A stretch of 35,231 nucleotides of DNA from JBAWVR01 sp964583845 (GCA_964583845.1 CAZOXG010000006.1:1-35231); one strand, 5' to 3'; shown: positions 15,564 through 23,436, counted from the first letter of the stretch. Notes: generated by a model from the letters alone, not told the origin. Numbers and translations: made by a program.

Positions 15564-15920
15564 ATGAATTATTCACTTAATATAAATGATCGACCATTTA
15601 ATGCTATAAAAAATGGTACCAAAAAGGTTGAGGGACGCACCAAGGTAAAAGAAAATGATGTTGCTTATGAAAATATGATTCTTGGCGATACAATAACATT
15701 TACCAATAAAATTACAGGAGAGATTATGACTTGTGAGATACTTTATGTTTCCAAATACCCAAATGTTCGAAACATGTTAGAATCCGAAGGAACTAAAAAT
15801 GTTTTATCTAGTGGTCTTGATGTTGAAGGTGGTATTACCAGTTACAACAGTTTACAAGACTACGAAGAAGGAATTAAAATTCACGGAATTTACGCTATCG
15901 GCGTAAAAAAGATTTCATAA
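15564..15920 (+). CDS. ASCH/PUA-like small protein
   Basis: 118 residues. The N-terminal SLNINDRPFNAIKNGTKKVEGR, followed by GDTITFTNKITGEIMTCEIL and the C-terminal IHGIYAIGVKKI, matches the pattern of ASCH domains. These are PUA-like beta barrels thought to bind RNA or nucleic-acid bases. The conserved basic segment (KNGTKKVEGR) is present. No operon partner is tight: the upstream gene is a remnant and the downstream gene has its own promoter. An RNA-binding role is family inference. Confidence 0.6.
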   Translation: MNYSLNINDRPFNAIKNGTKKVEGRTKVKENDVAYENMILGDTITFTNKITGEIMTCEILYVSKYPNVRNMLESEGTKNVLSSGLDVEGGITSYNSLQDYEEGIKIHGIYAIGVKKIS

Positions 15921-15940
15921 TTTTCAATTTATAATATTTT

Positions 15941-15949
15941 TGCTATACT
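15941..15949 (+). promoter_or_regulatory. Leaderless promoter of the Cys-rich protein at 15956
   Basis: Extended -10 TGCTATACT, hexamer 15944-15949, then six bases to the ATG. The arrangement and sequence closely match the grpE promoter. Confidence 0.7.
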
Positions 15950-15955
15950 CTAGCC

Positions 15956-16393
15956 ATGAAACAAACACAACAAACTCCTCCAGCGACATCAAAACACAAA
16001 ATATTGAATCGTTGGTTTTATATTGTTTTTTTTATTTTAATACTTATTTCAATTGGCGTAACCTTTTATAAAATAGTCATCTTAAAGGACTACCAGATTA
16101 TTGCTGAAACTTCTTGTGATCCTCAGACTGACACACAAGCCTGTTTTGCCCGAGAAGAACAAGTTGCGACTACGACCCCTGAAGGTATTCTCTCAACCAC
16201 CACCGAAATCTCTTACTACAAGCAAATTAGCAAACAAGCAATGAGTATTTCCCAATGTGAGGAGTCAGCTGAAAAAAATGGTTGTACTGAAGAGTTATCT
16301 TGTACTGAGGCTGAGAAAAATTGTTCTTACACATATTGTGATGAGAAAAGTGTTCCTGAAGGAGAGAAATGTTTTAGTGCGACAACAGAATAA
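15956..16393 (+). CDS. Membrane-anchored Cys-rich protein, paralog of 29199-29639
   Basis: 145 residues. A short Gln/Pro-rich cytoplasmic N-terminus, one membrane helix (about 21-43, WFYIVFFILILISIGVTFY), then an extracytoplasmic domain with about nine cysteines. These include SCDPQTDTQACF and the later CTEAEKNCSYTYC and GEKC. The helix is followed by KIVILKDYQIIAETSCD, closely parallel to RFVINRDYIVEYESTCD in the gene at 29199. The paired spacing of cysteines suggests several disulfides. The family is unknown to me. The other copy sits one base ahead of a membrane histidine kinase, so a role in sensing is possible; no kinase lies next to this copy. Confidence 0.75.
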   Translation: MKQTQQTPPATSKHKILNRWFYIVFFILILISIGVTFYKIVILKDYQIIAETSCDPQTDTQACFAREEQVATTTPEGILSTTTEISYYKQISKQAMSISQCEESAEKNGCTEELSCTEAEKNCSYTYCDEKSVPEGEKCFSATTE

Positions 16394-16401
16394 TTACTAT
16401 A

Positions 16402-16432
16402 AATAATCTCTCTAAAGGAGGTTATTTATTAT
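16402..16432 (+). terminator. Weak hairpin terminator after the Cys-rich gene
   Basis: aataatctct (16402-16411) pairs with ggaggttatt (16417-16426), including two G-U pairs, around the loop ctaaa. It is followed by an AT-rich tail, eight bases after the stop. Confidence 0.45.
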
Positions 16433-16453
16433 CTTAGGTATCAAACATTTTTT

Positions 16454-16510
16454 CCGTCTTTGCGACCTGGCAAAGCCCCGCCTGGGGTCGGGCAAGAATC
16501 CAGGAATCTC
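16454..16510. repeat. Degenerate palindromic repeat fragment
   Basis: The segment ccgtctttgcgacctggcaa followed by gcctggggtcgggcaagaat, ending ccaggaatctc, resembles the gtcattcc...ggaatccag repeats but is diverged, with only partial self-pairing. It separates the Cys-rich gene from the CYTH gene. Confidence 0.4.
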
Positions 16511-16526
16511 AAAAAGACTAATGCCT

Positions 16527-16537
16527 TATAATATAAT
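16527..16537 (+). promoter_or_regulatory. Overlapping -10 boxes before the CYTH gene
   Basis: TATAATATAAT gives two overlapping TATAAT hexamers (16527-16532 and 16532-16537), nine and four bases before the ATG at 16542. The longer in-frame reading from 16521 would start upstream of this box, which favours the 16542 start. Confidence 0.55.
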
Positions 16538-16541
16538 TGAA

Positions 16542-17135
16542 ATGCAAACCGAAATCGAAGCCAAATTTTTAGATATTGATGTAGATGATATTAGAAATAA
16601 ACTAAGAAATCTTGGTGCTATTTTAGCTTATCCGGAGAGGCAAATGAAGCGTAAAAATTTTGATTATAGTGACAAACGCCTGGAAAAAATCGGAGCTTGG
16701 ATAAGAGTTCGTGACGAAGGTGATGGTTTGGTGACGATGAGCTACAAGAGATTAGTCGATCGCACACTTCATGGCACAAAAGAAATTAGTCTGAAAGTAG
16801 ATAGTTTTGAATCAGCGTGTGATTTTTTAATGGCCTGTGGTTTTGACAGTAAAGCCTACCAAGAGACCAAAAGAGAGAAGTGGCTGTTGGGGAAAAATGA
16901 GATTACAATAGATACTTGGCCTTGGATTCCAACTTTTGTAGAAATTGAATCAGAAACAGAGGAGGAAATAAAAAAGATTACAAACGATCTTAACCTGGAC
17001 TGGAATTTAGCACTTCACGGAAGTGTGGAAACCGCATATCAAAAATACTACAATATAACAGAGGAAGAAATATGCTCTTGGGAAGAAATTACTTTCGTTC
17101 CGGTACCAGACTGGTTGGAGATAAAAAGAAAGTAA
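16542..17135 (+). CDS. CYTH-domain protein (CyaB/ThTPase-like)
   Basis: 198 residues starting MQTEIEAKFLDIDVDDIRNK. The EIEAK motif is the ExExK signature of CYTH triphosphate-tunnel enzymes. Further tunnel residues appear in WIRVRDEGDG, SYKR, KEISLKV, KREKWLL and VEIESETEEE. The superfamily includes class IV adenylate cyclases, thiamine-triphosphatases and inorganic triphosphatases, all binding a triphosphate with metal. The subtype cannot be settled here. An ATG at 16521 is in frame, but the CYTH motif normally lies at the extreme N-terminus and the -10 box lies between the two starts, so I chose 16542. It is transcribed alone. Confidence 0.8.
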   Translation: MQTEIEAKFLDIDVDDIRNKLRNLGAILAYPERQMKRKNFDYSDKRLEKIGAWIRVRDEGDGLVTMSYKRLVDRTLHGTKEISLKVDSFESACDFLMACGFDSKAYQETKREKWLLGKNEITIDTWPWIPTFVEIESETEEEIKKITNDLNLDWNLALHGSVETAYQKYYNITEEEICSWEEITFVPVPDWLEIKRK

Positions 17136-17204
17136 CGTATTGCAAAATAAAATATAATAAATTCACCCTATAACCAACACCTGGTCTTTTTGGTATTTTT
17201 GTAG

Positions 17205-17210
17205 TATAAT
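17205..17210 (+). promoter_or_regulatory. -10 box before the ABC transporter operon
   Basis: TAGTATAAT with hexamer 17205-17210. The ATG is at 17259, so this unit should have a leader of about 42 bases, unlike most others in the window. No Shine-Dalgarno is evident in that leader and no riboswitch-like structure was recognised. Confidence 0.45.
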
Positions 17211-17258
17211 GCGACATTCGGTTTTTTAGGACAAATAAACTAAATAATCAAATAAAAT

Positions 17259-19040
17259 ATGGCTAAAAAAGAATCTGGAAATATAAAAGTTAGTCAAATA
17301 ATCCACCAGTTTTGGCTTGGGATCAAACCGTTCAAAAAATACTTCTTTGCGACGTACTTTTTTCTATTTATTGGGACATCTATTAACGTCATAGTGCCTA
17401 TTTTTTATAAAAATTTTTTTGACACTCTTGGCACTACTGGCGATAAAAGTTTAATCGCGCCTATTCTTATTAAAATAGTTATTATCGTTCTAGGCTTAAA
17501 AATTCTAAATTGGGCTTTTTGGCGTTGTGGAATGTATTCAATAATTAAGTGTGAAGCAGCCACCATGGGACAGCTTAAACAAAATGCTTATAATTATTTA
17601 CTAAATCACTCCTACACCTTCTTTGCCAATAATTTTTCAGGCTCCTTGGTTCAAAAAGTAAATAGATTTAGTCGTGCTTTTGAAGCTATAGTAGATAGTA
17701 CCGCCTTTAATATTCAACCACTAATCATAACCATTATAGGTTCATTTATTGTAACCTTATTTATTGCACCAATAATCTCCATCGCACTGTTAATTTGGGT
17801 CGCCACCTTTATTGTATTCAATATTGTTTACTCTAAGTGGAATATGAAATACAGAAAACGTCTTGCCGAAGCCGACTCACTAACCACTGCATATCTAGCT
17901 GATTCCATCACTAACAATAACGCCATTTCTTTGTTTACTGGCTACAACTATGAATCCAAAAAGTTCAAAGAAGTCACCGATGATCAAACAAAGAAAACCA
18001 GATTTTCCTGGATGTTAAATGATGTAGTTGATGCTGTTCAAGCAATACTCATTGTTTTAATTGAGTTTGTAATATTCTATTACACAATAAAATACTGGGA
18101 GCGAGGTTTAGCCACTATCGGTACTTTTGTCTTGGCTCAGACTTATATAATCAATATTGCTAACCAGCTCTGGGGTTTAAACAAAAACATCAGAAAACTT
18201 TACGAGAGTTTTGCTGACGCAGAGGAGATGGTTGCAATCTTACTAACACCTTACGAAATAAAAGATGCAATAAATGCACCCGAATTGAAGGTACAAAACG
18301 CCGAAATAGAGTTTAATAAAGTCTCTTTTGCTTTCAATCAAACTCGCGAGGTAATACAAGACTTAAACCTAAAGATCAAAGCGGGACAAAAAGTGGCGAT
18401 TATTGGACCATCCGGTGCCGGAAAAACCACTTTTGTTAGGCTACTAATGAGATTCTACGATCTTACTAGCGGGTCTATCACCATAGATGGACAAAATATT
18501 CAAAAGATTACTCAGGACAGTCTAAGATTAAATATTAGTTTAGTACCACAAGATCCGGTTTTATTTCATCGAACTTTGATGGAAAATATTCGCTATGGGC
18601 GACTTGACGCGACCGACGCGGAAGTTATCGAAGCCGCCAGACTAGCACATTGTTCAGAGTTCATTGATGATTTGCCAAATAAATACGATACTTTTGTTGG
18701 AGAACGTGGAATCAAACTTTCTGGCGGTGAACGCCAACGTGTGGCTATTGCGAGAGCAATTTTAAAGAAAGCACCGATTCTCATTTTGGACGAAGCCACT
18801 TCGAGTTTGGATTCACATTCAGAAAAATTAATTCAAGAAGCACTGGATAACGTCATGAAAAATTGCACCACCATAGTCATTGCACACCGTCTCTCAACCA
18901 TTCGAAAAATGGATAGAATCATAGCAATGAATGCTGGTAAGATAATTGAAGATGGCACTCACGAAGAACTGGCCAATAAAAATAGCGGTCTATACAAAGA
19001 TCTCTGGGAATTACAGGCTGGTGGATTCATTCAAAACTAA
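17259..19040 (+). CDS. ABC exporter, fused membrane and ATPase domains
   Basis: 593-residue half-transporter of the multidrug/lipid exporter type, expected to work as a homodimer in the cytoplasmic membrane. Six membrane helices occupy about residues 25-320. The nucleotide-binding domain has Walker A GPSGAGKTT (383-391), the Q-loop at LVPQDPVLF, signature LSGGERQRVAIARA (from 487), Walker B ILILDEATSSLD (from 507) and H-loop VIAHRLSTI. All catalytic residues are present. The substrate cannot be deduced. It heads a tight run with the THUMP methyltransferase (five bases), a P-loop kinase (six bases) and a peptidase-like gene (seven bases), probably one operon. Confidence 0.93.
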   Translation: MAKKESGNIKVSQIIHQFWLGIKPFKKYFFATYFFLFIGTSINVIVPIFYKNFFDTLGTTGDKSLIAPILIKIVIIVLGLKILNWAFWRCGMYSIIKCEAATMGQLKQNAYNYLLNHSYTFFANNFSGSLVQKVNRFSRAFEAIVDSTAFNIQPLIITIIGSFIVTLFIAPIISIALLIWVATFIVFNIVYSKWNMKYRKRLAEADSLTTAYLADSITNNNAISLFTGYNYESKKFKEVTDDQTKKTRFSWMLNDVVDAVQAILIVLIEFVIFYYTIKYWERGLATIGTFVLAQTYIINIANQLWGLNKNIRKLYESFADAEEMVAILLTPYEIKDAINAPELKVQNAEIEFNKVSFAFNQTREVIQDLNLKIKAGQKVAIIGPSGAGKTTFVRLLMRFYDLTSGSITIDGQNIQKITQDSLRLNISLVPQDPVLFHRTLMENIRYGRLDATDAEVIEAARLAHCSEFIDDLPNKYDTFVGERGIKLSGGERQRVAIARAILKKAPILILDEATSSLDSHSEKLIQEALDNVMKNCTTIVIAHRLSTIRKMDRIIAMNAGKIIEDGTHEELANKNSGLYKDLWELQAGGFIQN

Positions 19041-19045
19041 AACAT

Positions 19046-20062
19046 ATGAACTACAAAATTAAACTCGGTTTTATCTCTGGCTTAGGAGATGTCGTGGCCG
19101 ATGAAATACGAACCAAAATACAATGCGAAATAGCACGACAAGCTGATGATTTTATAATCATTGATTTTAGTAGTAATTTTACTGAAGTCTTGAACCTAAA
19201 AAGTATTCAACGCGCCTACATTATTGCCGAAAACGAAGAATATAACCCTTATTATATTTTTAAACACAAATCAATCTTGGGCAACTTGATTGATATTGTC
19301 ATATCTAATAATAAAAGTGGTTTTAAAACCTTTAGAACTTACTGCGCTGGCAATGATTCGCCTGAAGTAAGAAATATTAATAAATATATTACCGATACCT
19401 ACAAACTTCAAACAGCGAACGAAGCTGATCTAAAAGTTCACATAGTCAAGAACAACAATATGTGGGAAATTGGTGTCCAAATGACTCCACGACCACTTTC
19501 TGTTCGTAATTACCGCGTAGAGAATATGAGCGGTGCTATGGACCCAACTATTGCTTACACGGTAAACTCTTTGTGTGATTTGGCCAACAAAAAAAGCTAC
19601 CTGAACATATTTTCAGGCAGTGGCACCTTACTCATTGAAGCCGGATTAGAATATCCAAGCCTAGAGAAACTAATTGGTTTTGATAATGATAAAAAAAATA
19701 TATCCCTGGCTATCCAAAATATAAAAAAGGCTGGCTTAATCAGAAAAATACAATTATCTGAAAAGGATGTAATGACCAAACCTGAGATAGGGAAGTTTGA
19801 TGTTATTACTTCAGATTTACCTTTTGGCATGATTGTTTCTAAAAATAAAGATTTAGAGGTTTTATACAAAAACTTTATTGAATGTGCCAAAACCAACCTA
19901 AACAAAGATGGAATTCTAGTAACATATACCAGTGAATATGAAATGTTTGAAAAAATAATCAAAGGATCAGAATTTACCATATTAAGTAATTTTAATTTAA
20001 AGTTTGTTACAAATGCCAACTCAAATTTAAAAACTAGAATTTTGGTCTGTAAGTTTAAATAA
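19046..20062 (+). CDS. THUMP-domain RNA methyltransferase (TrmN/Trm14/RlmL-like)
   Basis: 338 residues. The N-terminal half is compatible with a THUMP RNA-binding region (through about residue 150, ending IGVQMTPRPLSVRNYR). It is followed by a Rossmann SAM-binding domain with NIFSGSGTLLIEAG (from 187, motif I) and SDLPFGM (256-262), which takes the place of the N/D-P-P-Y/F catalytic motif of N2-guanine methyltransferases. This arrangement is known for enzymes forming m2G in tRNA or 23S rRNA. The target cannot be chosen from sequence. It sits second in the ABC exporter operon, without obvious functional link. Confidence 0.75.
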   Translation: MNYKIKLGFISGLGDVVADEIRTKIQCEIARQADDFIIIDFSSNFTEVLNLKSIQRAYIIAENEEYNPYYIFKHKSILGNLIDIVISNNKSGFKTFRTYCAGNDSPEVRNINKYITDTYKLQTANEADLKVHIVKNNNMWEIGVQMTPRPLSVRNYRVENMSGAMDPTIAYTVNSLCDLANKKSYLNIFSGSGTLLIEAGLEYPSLEKLIGFDNDKKNISLAIQNIKKAGLIRKIQLSEKDVMTKPEIGKFDVITSDLPFGMIVSKNKDLEVLYKNFIECAKTNLNKDGILVTYTSEYEMFEKIIKGSEFTILSNFNLKFVTNANSNLKTRILVCKFK

Positions 20063-20068
20063 TATTAT

Positions 20069-20653
20069 ATGATCAACAAACATCTAGGCAAAAGACTCTT
20101 CATAACCGGCATTCCTGCTTCAGGTAAATCGTACCTAGCCCAAAAACTCGCCAAAAAGTTTGATGGTATTATTGTGTCTTTAGATGATATCAGACTAACC
20201 CTTAGTAAAAACAAAAAATACAAAAAATGGACCGATTTTTACCTTGATAAACACGAATTAGAATATCTAACCAAAACTAGTCCAGAAAAACAATGGCAAG
20301 ATTTAGTTAATCAGTCAGAAGGCTTGTGGCCAGCCATCTTGGAAGAAATAGTAAAATATCAAAACAAAGAAGAATTAGTAATTTTTGAATCCGTAAATAT
20401 TCTTCCATATTTAGCTAAAAAGAATTTACCCTTTGATGGAGTTGTCCTACTAGGTGAAAATCTGCCAACCATAATTGAAAGAAACACTGATTCTCCACGC
20501 TGGGGCAAAACTCGTGAATTGCAAAAGCTCGAAGCTAGGAGTTTTTACGATATTCAAAGACCAAAATATAGGGAAGAAGCGATTAAACATAATTATCAAA
20601 CCTATAGTTCAGCCGATACCGCGTTGTCACATATTACAAAACTACTCAAATAA
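20069..20653 (+). CDS. Small P-loop kinase-like protein
   Basis: 194 residues. Walker A is at 14-21 (GIPASGKS), followed by VSLDDIRLTL, the acidic motif usual in AAA_33/zeta-toxin-like and polynucleotide-kinase-like small kinases. Later come VIFESVNILPYL (Walker B-like) and the arginine-containing region SPRWGKTRELQKLEARS, which may be a lid. The substrate is unknown. It lies six bases after the methyltransferase and seven before the peptidase-like gene. Confidence 0.7.
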   Translation: MINKHLGKRLFITGIPASGKSYLAQKLAKKFDGIIVSLDDIRLTLSKNKKYKKWTDFYLDKHELEYLTKTSPEKQWQDLVNQSEGLWPAILEEIVKYQNKEELVIFESVNILPYLAKKNLPFDGVVLLGENLPTIIERNTDSPRWGKTRELQKLEARSFYDIQRPKYREEAIKHNYQTYSSADTALSHITKLLK

Positions 20654-20660
20654 AATATAT

Positions 20661-21320
20661 ATGTTTTTAGAATTTAAAACAATTGAGAATGAAAAATTTG
20701 AAAAAGAGTTCAAACAAATGATGGATGAACTTAATAATTTCTATGACATTAACTGGGTACACCACTTACCAAAAATATACTTTTTGGATAGTCGAGCGCA
20801 AATAGATTACATTTGGGGTGAAAAAACTCTTCCATATATTGTGGGTTGGGCAAGAAATCATGACACAATTTTTGTACTTAAAAATGAAAAAATGGTAACT
20901 GAAAGTGCTCACAAACAACATTCAGATGGACAGTATTATTCATTGATCAAACACGAGTTGAGTCACTGCTTTTTTACTATTGAAAGCAAATATACTGAAA
21001 ATAGTTTTCCCAAATGGCTTTGGGAAGGCGTAGCGATTTACACTTCAGGACAACTAGTCTTCAAAGACAAAATTGTTGAATTCAAAGAATTCCTAGATCA
21101 CTACGATAACGGTTTTGCTCCAGCCATTTATAAAGAGGCGGGTTTTGCAGTGGAAATTTTAGTAAACAAATTTGGTAAAAAAAAATTACTCTCACTAATC
21201 AAAAATCTTAAAAACCTTTCAACTAAGGAGTTGTTTGACCGAGCTTTCGAAAAAGAATACGGTTTTAAACCATCTCACGAGCAATTTAATCTACTATTAA
21301 AGTCGGTGCTTGAAAAATAA
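20661..21320 (+). CDS. HExxH peptidase-like protein (gluzincin type)
   Basis: 219 residues from the ATG at 20661. A longer in-frame reading from 20475 would overlap the kinase gene by almost 180 bases and is rejected. The zinc motif HELSH is at 98-102, and a Glu in WLWEGVAIY (E122) lies 20 residues later, the spacing of gluzincin metallopeptidases such as the peptidase-MA-like group. No signal peptide or membrane segment is seen, so it should be cytoplasmic. It closes the ABC exporter operon. Catalytic activity is likely but unproven, and the substrate is unknown. Confidence 0.7.
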   Translation: MFLEFKTIENEKFEKEFKQMMDELNNFYDINWVHHLPKIYFLDSRAQIDYIWGEKTLPYIVGWARNHDTIFVLKNEKMVTESAHKQHSDGQYYSLIKHELSHCFFTIESKYTENSFPKWLWEGVAIYTSGQLVFKDKIVEFKEFLDHYDNGFAPAIYKEAGFAVEILVNKFGKKKLLSLIKNLKNLSTKELFDRAFEKEYGFKPSHEQFNLLLKSVLEK

Positions 21321-21353
21321 TTAGTTTCTGATAACATTTCTCCTCGGAGGATA

Positions 21354-21374
21354 TCAATCAGATGTTCTGATTGA
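21354..21374 (+). other. Leader hairpin before the SD-bearing mini-gene
   Basis: tcaatcag (21354-21361) pairs perfectly with ctgattga (21367-21374) around atgtt. It lies 28 bases before the ATG at 21402, after a second short palindrome (tcctcggagga). Such structure is absent in front of the leaderless genes. Confidence 0.5.
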
Positions 21375-21401
21375 ATCCGGAATCATAGGAGGAACCTAAC
21401 C

Positions 21402-21608
21402 ATGGGAACCCTGAACTGGAGAGACGACGGCGAGAATATCAATGCGGGGAAAAAGAAACCGCACCTGCACCGTCAACAAGAAGCTGAAGAGAAAACTCAC
21501 GGCATTTGCCTCAAGGAAGACGGCGTCAAATGCGTCAACGGCTGTCACGTTCGTTGTCGGCAGTGTCATCGCCCCAAGAAGAGCAAGCCCGCCGGCGTGG
21601 TTCTCTAA
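21402..21608 (+). CDS. Cys-rich mini-protein with strong Shine-Dalgarno
   Basis: A 68-residue basic, hydrophilic protein starting MGTLNWRDDGENINAGKKK. Five cysteines cluster late in it (CLKEDGVKCVNGCHVRCRQC), which could hold a zinc or form disulfides, and the tail is lysine-rich. I do not recognise it. AGGAGG nine bases before the ATG is the strongest Shine-Dalgarno in the window, and a terminator follows. GC content and third-position G/C are much higher than in neighbouring genes. A competing +1 frame (21442-21675) lacks a ribosome-binding site and runs through the terminator, so I prefer this frame. Confidence 0.6.
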   Translation: MGTLNWRDDGENINAGKKKPHLHRQQEAEEKTHGICLKEDGVKCVNGCHVRCRQCHRPKKSKPAGVVL

Positions 21609-21637
21609 CCAGCCAAATCTTGTAAATGTTCCAACCC

Positions 21638-21665
21638 CCGGTGCCTCTGCGGCACCGGTTTTTTA
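21638..21665 (+). terminator. Strong terminator of the Cys-rich mini-gene
   Basis: The perfect 8-bp stem ccggtgcc/ggcaccgg (21638-21645 with 21651-21658), with loop tctgc, is followed by six T. Confidence 0.9.
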
Positions 21666-21711
21666 TTATTTTTAGACAGTATTCAAGTTATACCTATGCG
21701 AAGTTTTTTTA

Positions 21712-22122
21712 TTATTTCTTTTTCTTGGCAACTTTATTTTCTGGATACTTGTTATCAATACCACCCGCCCGTCTGTTACCAGCAAAAGCGTGTTTCTTCA
21801 TGAATTCGGCTGGGAAGCGCTCTTCAAATTCTTTTAAACGATCGGAAACCGCTTTATCAACATCCACCTTCATCACATGAGCCAGTTTGTAAGTCAGAAA
21901 TGAAATATCACCAATAAAGTCTTCTAATTCACCTTTGTTCTCATCCATTACTTTTCTGAGTAGTTTATGGTCAGTTTCCAAATGTTTAACCACATTCCAA
22001 GCTTCACCAATCTCTTCAATCATATTCAACATAATGCCATAAACATGATGAGTTTCCGCCCATTTTCTAGCATCAACAAATTCTGCTATTTCTGACTGGG
22101 TATCTTTTATACTTTTTTGCAT
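21712..22122 (-). CDS. MazG-like NTP pyrophosphohydrolase
   Basis: 136 residues of an all-alpha NTP-PPase-like protein. The first metal-binding motif is present as MIEEIGEAW (E37xxE40). The second is degenerate: DFIGDISFL keeps D68 and D72, but the usual ExxD glutamate is Phe. The family hydrolyses (d)NTPs to monophosphates for pool cleaning. The C-terminal 25 residues are basic and probably disordered, ending in KVAKKKK. It is convergent with the mini-gene's terminator at 21638 and faces away from the Nudix gene at 22438. Activity may be altered by the changed motif. Confidence 0.65.
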   Translation of the reverse strand: MQKSIKDTQSEIAEFVDARKWAETHHVYGIMLNMIEEIGEAWNVVKHLETDHKLLRKVMDENKGELEDFIGDISFLTYKLAHVMKVDVDKAVSDRLKEFEERFPAEFMKKHAFAGNRRAGGIDNKYPENKVAKKKK

Positions 22123-22274
22123 AATATTATATTTACTCTATTAATATCTTCGCCAGATCTTTTAACGATCTCAAACCCGTTCTCTTTAACCAGGTTTGAT
22201 ATTTTATCAAAACTGAATGAAGCTTTTTTCTTACTTTTAGTTACTTCATTTTTATTAAATTTAGTAGATTGTAT
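22107..22274 (-). CDS. Possible small ORF lacking an ATG start
   Basis: On the minus strand an open frame runs from just after a stop at 22281-22283 to TAA at 22107-22109, overlapping the 5' end of the MazG-like gene. It reads like coding sequence (ASFSFDKISNLVKENGFEIV, then KRSGEDINRVNIILCKKV). There is no in-frame ATG, GTG or TTG. The first plausible codon, ATA at 22272-22274, lies five bases after TATAAT. It may be a 55-residue gene with a non-standard leaderless start, or the 3' end of a decayed gene. Confidence is low. Confidence 0.25.
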   Translation of the reverse strand: MQSTKFNKNEVTKSKKKASFSFDKISNLVKENGFEIVKRSGEDINRVNIILCKKV

Positions 22275-22419
22275 TGAAAATTATACCAAACTTAACACAA
22301 AACCAATAAATTGAGTTTTGGTACAAGTTTTATCTGTCGTATAGTTAAAGCTAAATTCCTTAGTGTGAGTGCCTGACTCAATTATTATTTACGATGGAGT
22401 TTTGTATCAATTATTAATG

Positions 22420-22428
22420 TGCTAGCAT
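22420..22428 (+). promoter_or_regulatory. Extended -10 before the Nudix gene
   Basis: TGCTAGCAT with hexamer 22423-22428, nine bases before the ATG at 22438. A TATAAT directly abutting the ATG (22432-22437) is too close to serve this start codon. Confidence 0.4.
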
Positions 22429-22437
22429 TTATATAAT

Positions 22438-22968
22438 ATGAGCGATAAAAACAAACCATTGTTTACAAGCAAAAAAGTGGAATCAAACGGAGAGGAATAT
22501 ATCTACGAATATTTTGATTCTACTGATTTTAATAGTTTACCCAGAGATAGAGTTAAACAGGCTTATGGAGTCTGCTTTTTTAATGATTTGATGGTTATAG
22601 GGTACGGTGGACTTAAAAAGGGATGGGGTTTAATTGGTGGCAGTATAGAGGCAAACGAAACATTTGAGGAAACTCTTATAAGAGAAATTAAAGAAGAGTC
22701 AAATATGGAAGTTGTATCTTTTATTCCCATTGGTTATCAAAAGTTAACTAATGTTGAAAATAAGAAAATAATTTTCCAATTAAGATATGCTTGCAGAGTT
22801 AGTCCCTTGGGGACATTTGTTATTGACGGTGGCGACGGCTTAACAGACAAAGGAATTACTGAAATTAAATTGATAGATCCGTCTGTTTACAAAGAATATT
22901 TTGATTGGGGAGAGATTGGAGATTTTATAATTAAAAAAGCCCTTACTATAAAAAGCGGATTAAATTAA
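22438..22968 (+). CDS. Nudix hydrolase
   Basis: 176 residues. The Nudix box lies at about 68-90 (GGSIEANETFEETLIREIKE followed by ESNM), with all the catalytic glutamates of the REUxEE core; the usual Gly after EE-x is Asn. The fold hydrolyses nucleoside diphosphates linked to another group. Preceding strands (YGVCFFNDLMVIGYG) and following strands fit the family. The substrate cannot be deduced. It is a single-gene unit, divergent from the MazG-like gene; both belong to families that act on nucleotides. Confidence 0.85.
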   Translation: MSDKNKPLFTSKKVESNGEEYIYEYFDSTDFNSLPRDRVKQAYGVCFFNDLMVIGYGGLKKGWGLIGGSIEANETFEETLIREIKEESNMEVVSFIPIGYQKLTNVENKKIIFQLRYACRVSPLGTFVIDGGDGLTDKGITEIKLIDPSVYKEYFDWGEIGDFIIKKALTIKSGLN

Positions 22969-23045
22969 CTTAATTCTTTTAAAGTGATAAAAAAGTGACT
23001 ACATTTAGCAAAAATCAATAAAATCAGGCCGGAATTATTCTTTCA

Positions 23046-23390
23046 TTATCTTATAATTACTGTCTTAAAATATTTCTCCTGAAAAAAGGTGAGTTTTACT
23101 ATTTCTTCGTCGGTCATTGACTCGCAATTTTGGGGAACTACGACTATTTTATCGTCATCATCGTCTAATCTGTGAACTATAGCTATACATTTACCGGAAA
23201 ATTTCTCCAATGGTATATCAACTCCTAGAACATAGGCATCGATTTCCTCACCGTCAGGTGCTTTTGTATCTGGTACAAAACCATAATTGACCTCATATCT
23301 AAACCCGTGTTTAGGGTGATTGGATCCAAGTGGTCGATCCATTATCACTTGCACTGCTTTTCCTAAATATTGAGAATATAAGTCTTTCAT
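23046..23390 (-). CDS. Inorganic pyrophosphatase-like protein, short form
   Basis: 114 residues. Its GFRYEVNYGFVPDTKAPDGEE segment followed by IDAYVLG corresponds to the active-site region of soluble family I pyrophosphatases. The consensus D-x-D-[PE]-x-D is here DGEEID, so one Asp is replaced by Glu. A second acidic cluster (RLDDDDDKIVVVP) matches the later metal ligands. The family is normally about 170 residues, so this is a compact version lacking the N- and C-terminal parts. The expected role is to pull biosynthetic reactions by removing pyrophosphate. A -10 box (complement of 23406-23411) lies 15 bases before the start. Confidence 0.7.
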   Translation of the reverse strand: MKDLYSQYLGKAVQVIMDRPLGSNHPKHGFRYEVNYGFVPDTKAPDGEEIDAYVLGVDIPLEKFSGKCIAIVHRLDDDDDKIVVVPQNCESMTDEEIVKLTFFQEKYFKTVIIR

Positions 23391-23436
23391 TTAATGAATT
23401 TTGGCATTATATATACTGAAATATAAAAGATGAATA

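Noticed and set aside
16521..16541. Upstream ATG of the CYTH gene
   Set aside because: The CYTH ExExK motif belongs at the extreme N-terminus, and the TATAAT box lies between the two ATGs.
20475..20660. N-terminal extension of the peptidase-like gene
   Set aside because: It overlaps the P-loop kinase gene by almost 180 bases. The ATG at 20661, seven bases after the kinase stop, fits the operon spacing.
21442..21675. 77-codon plus-strand frame overlapping the Cys-rich mini-gene
   Set aside because: It has no ribosome-binding site or -10 near its ATG and reads through the terminator stem and T run. The frame starting at 21402 has AGGAGG at the right distance.
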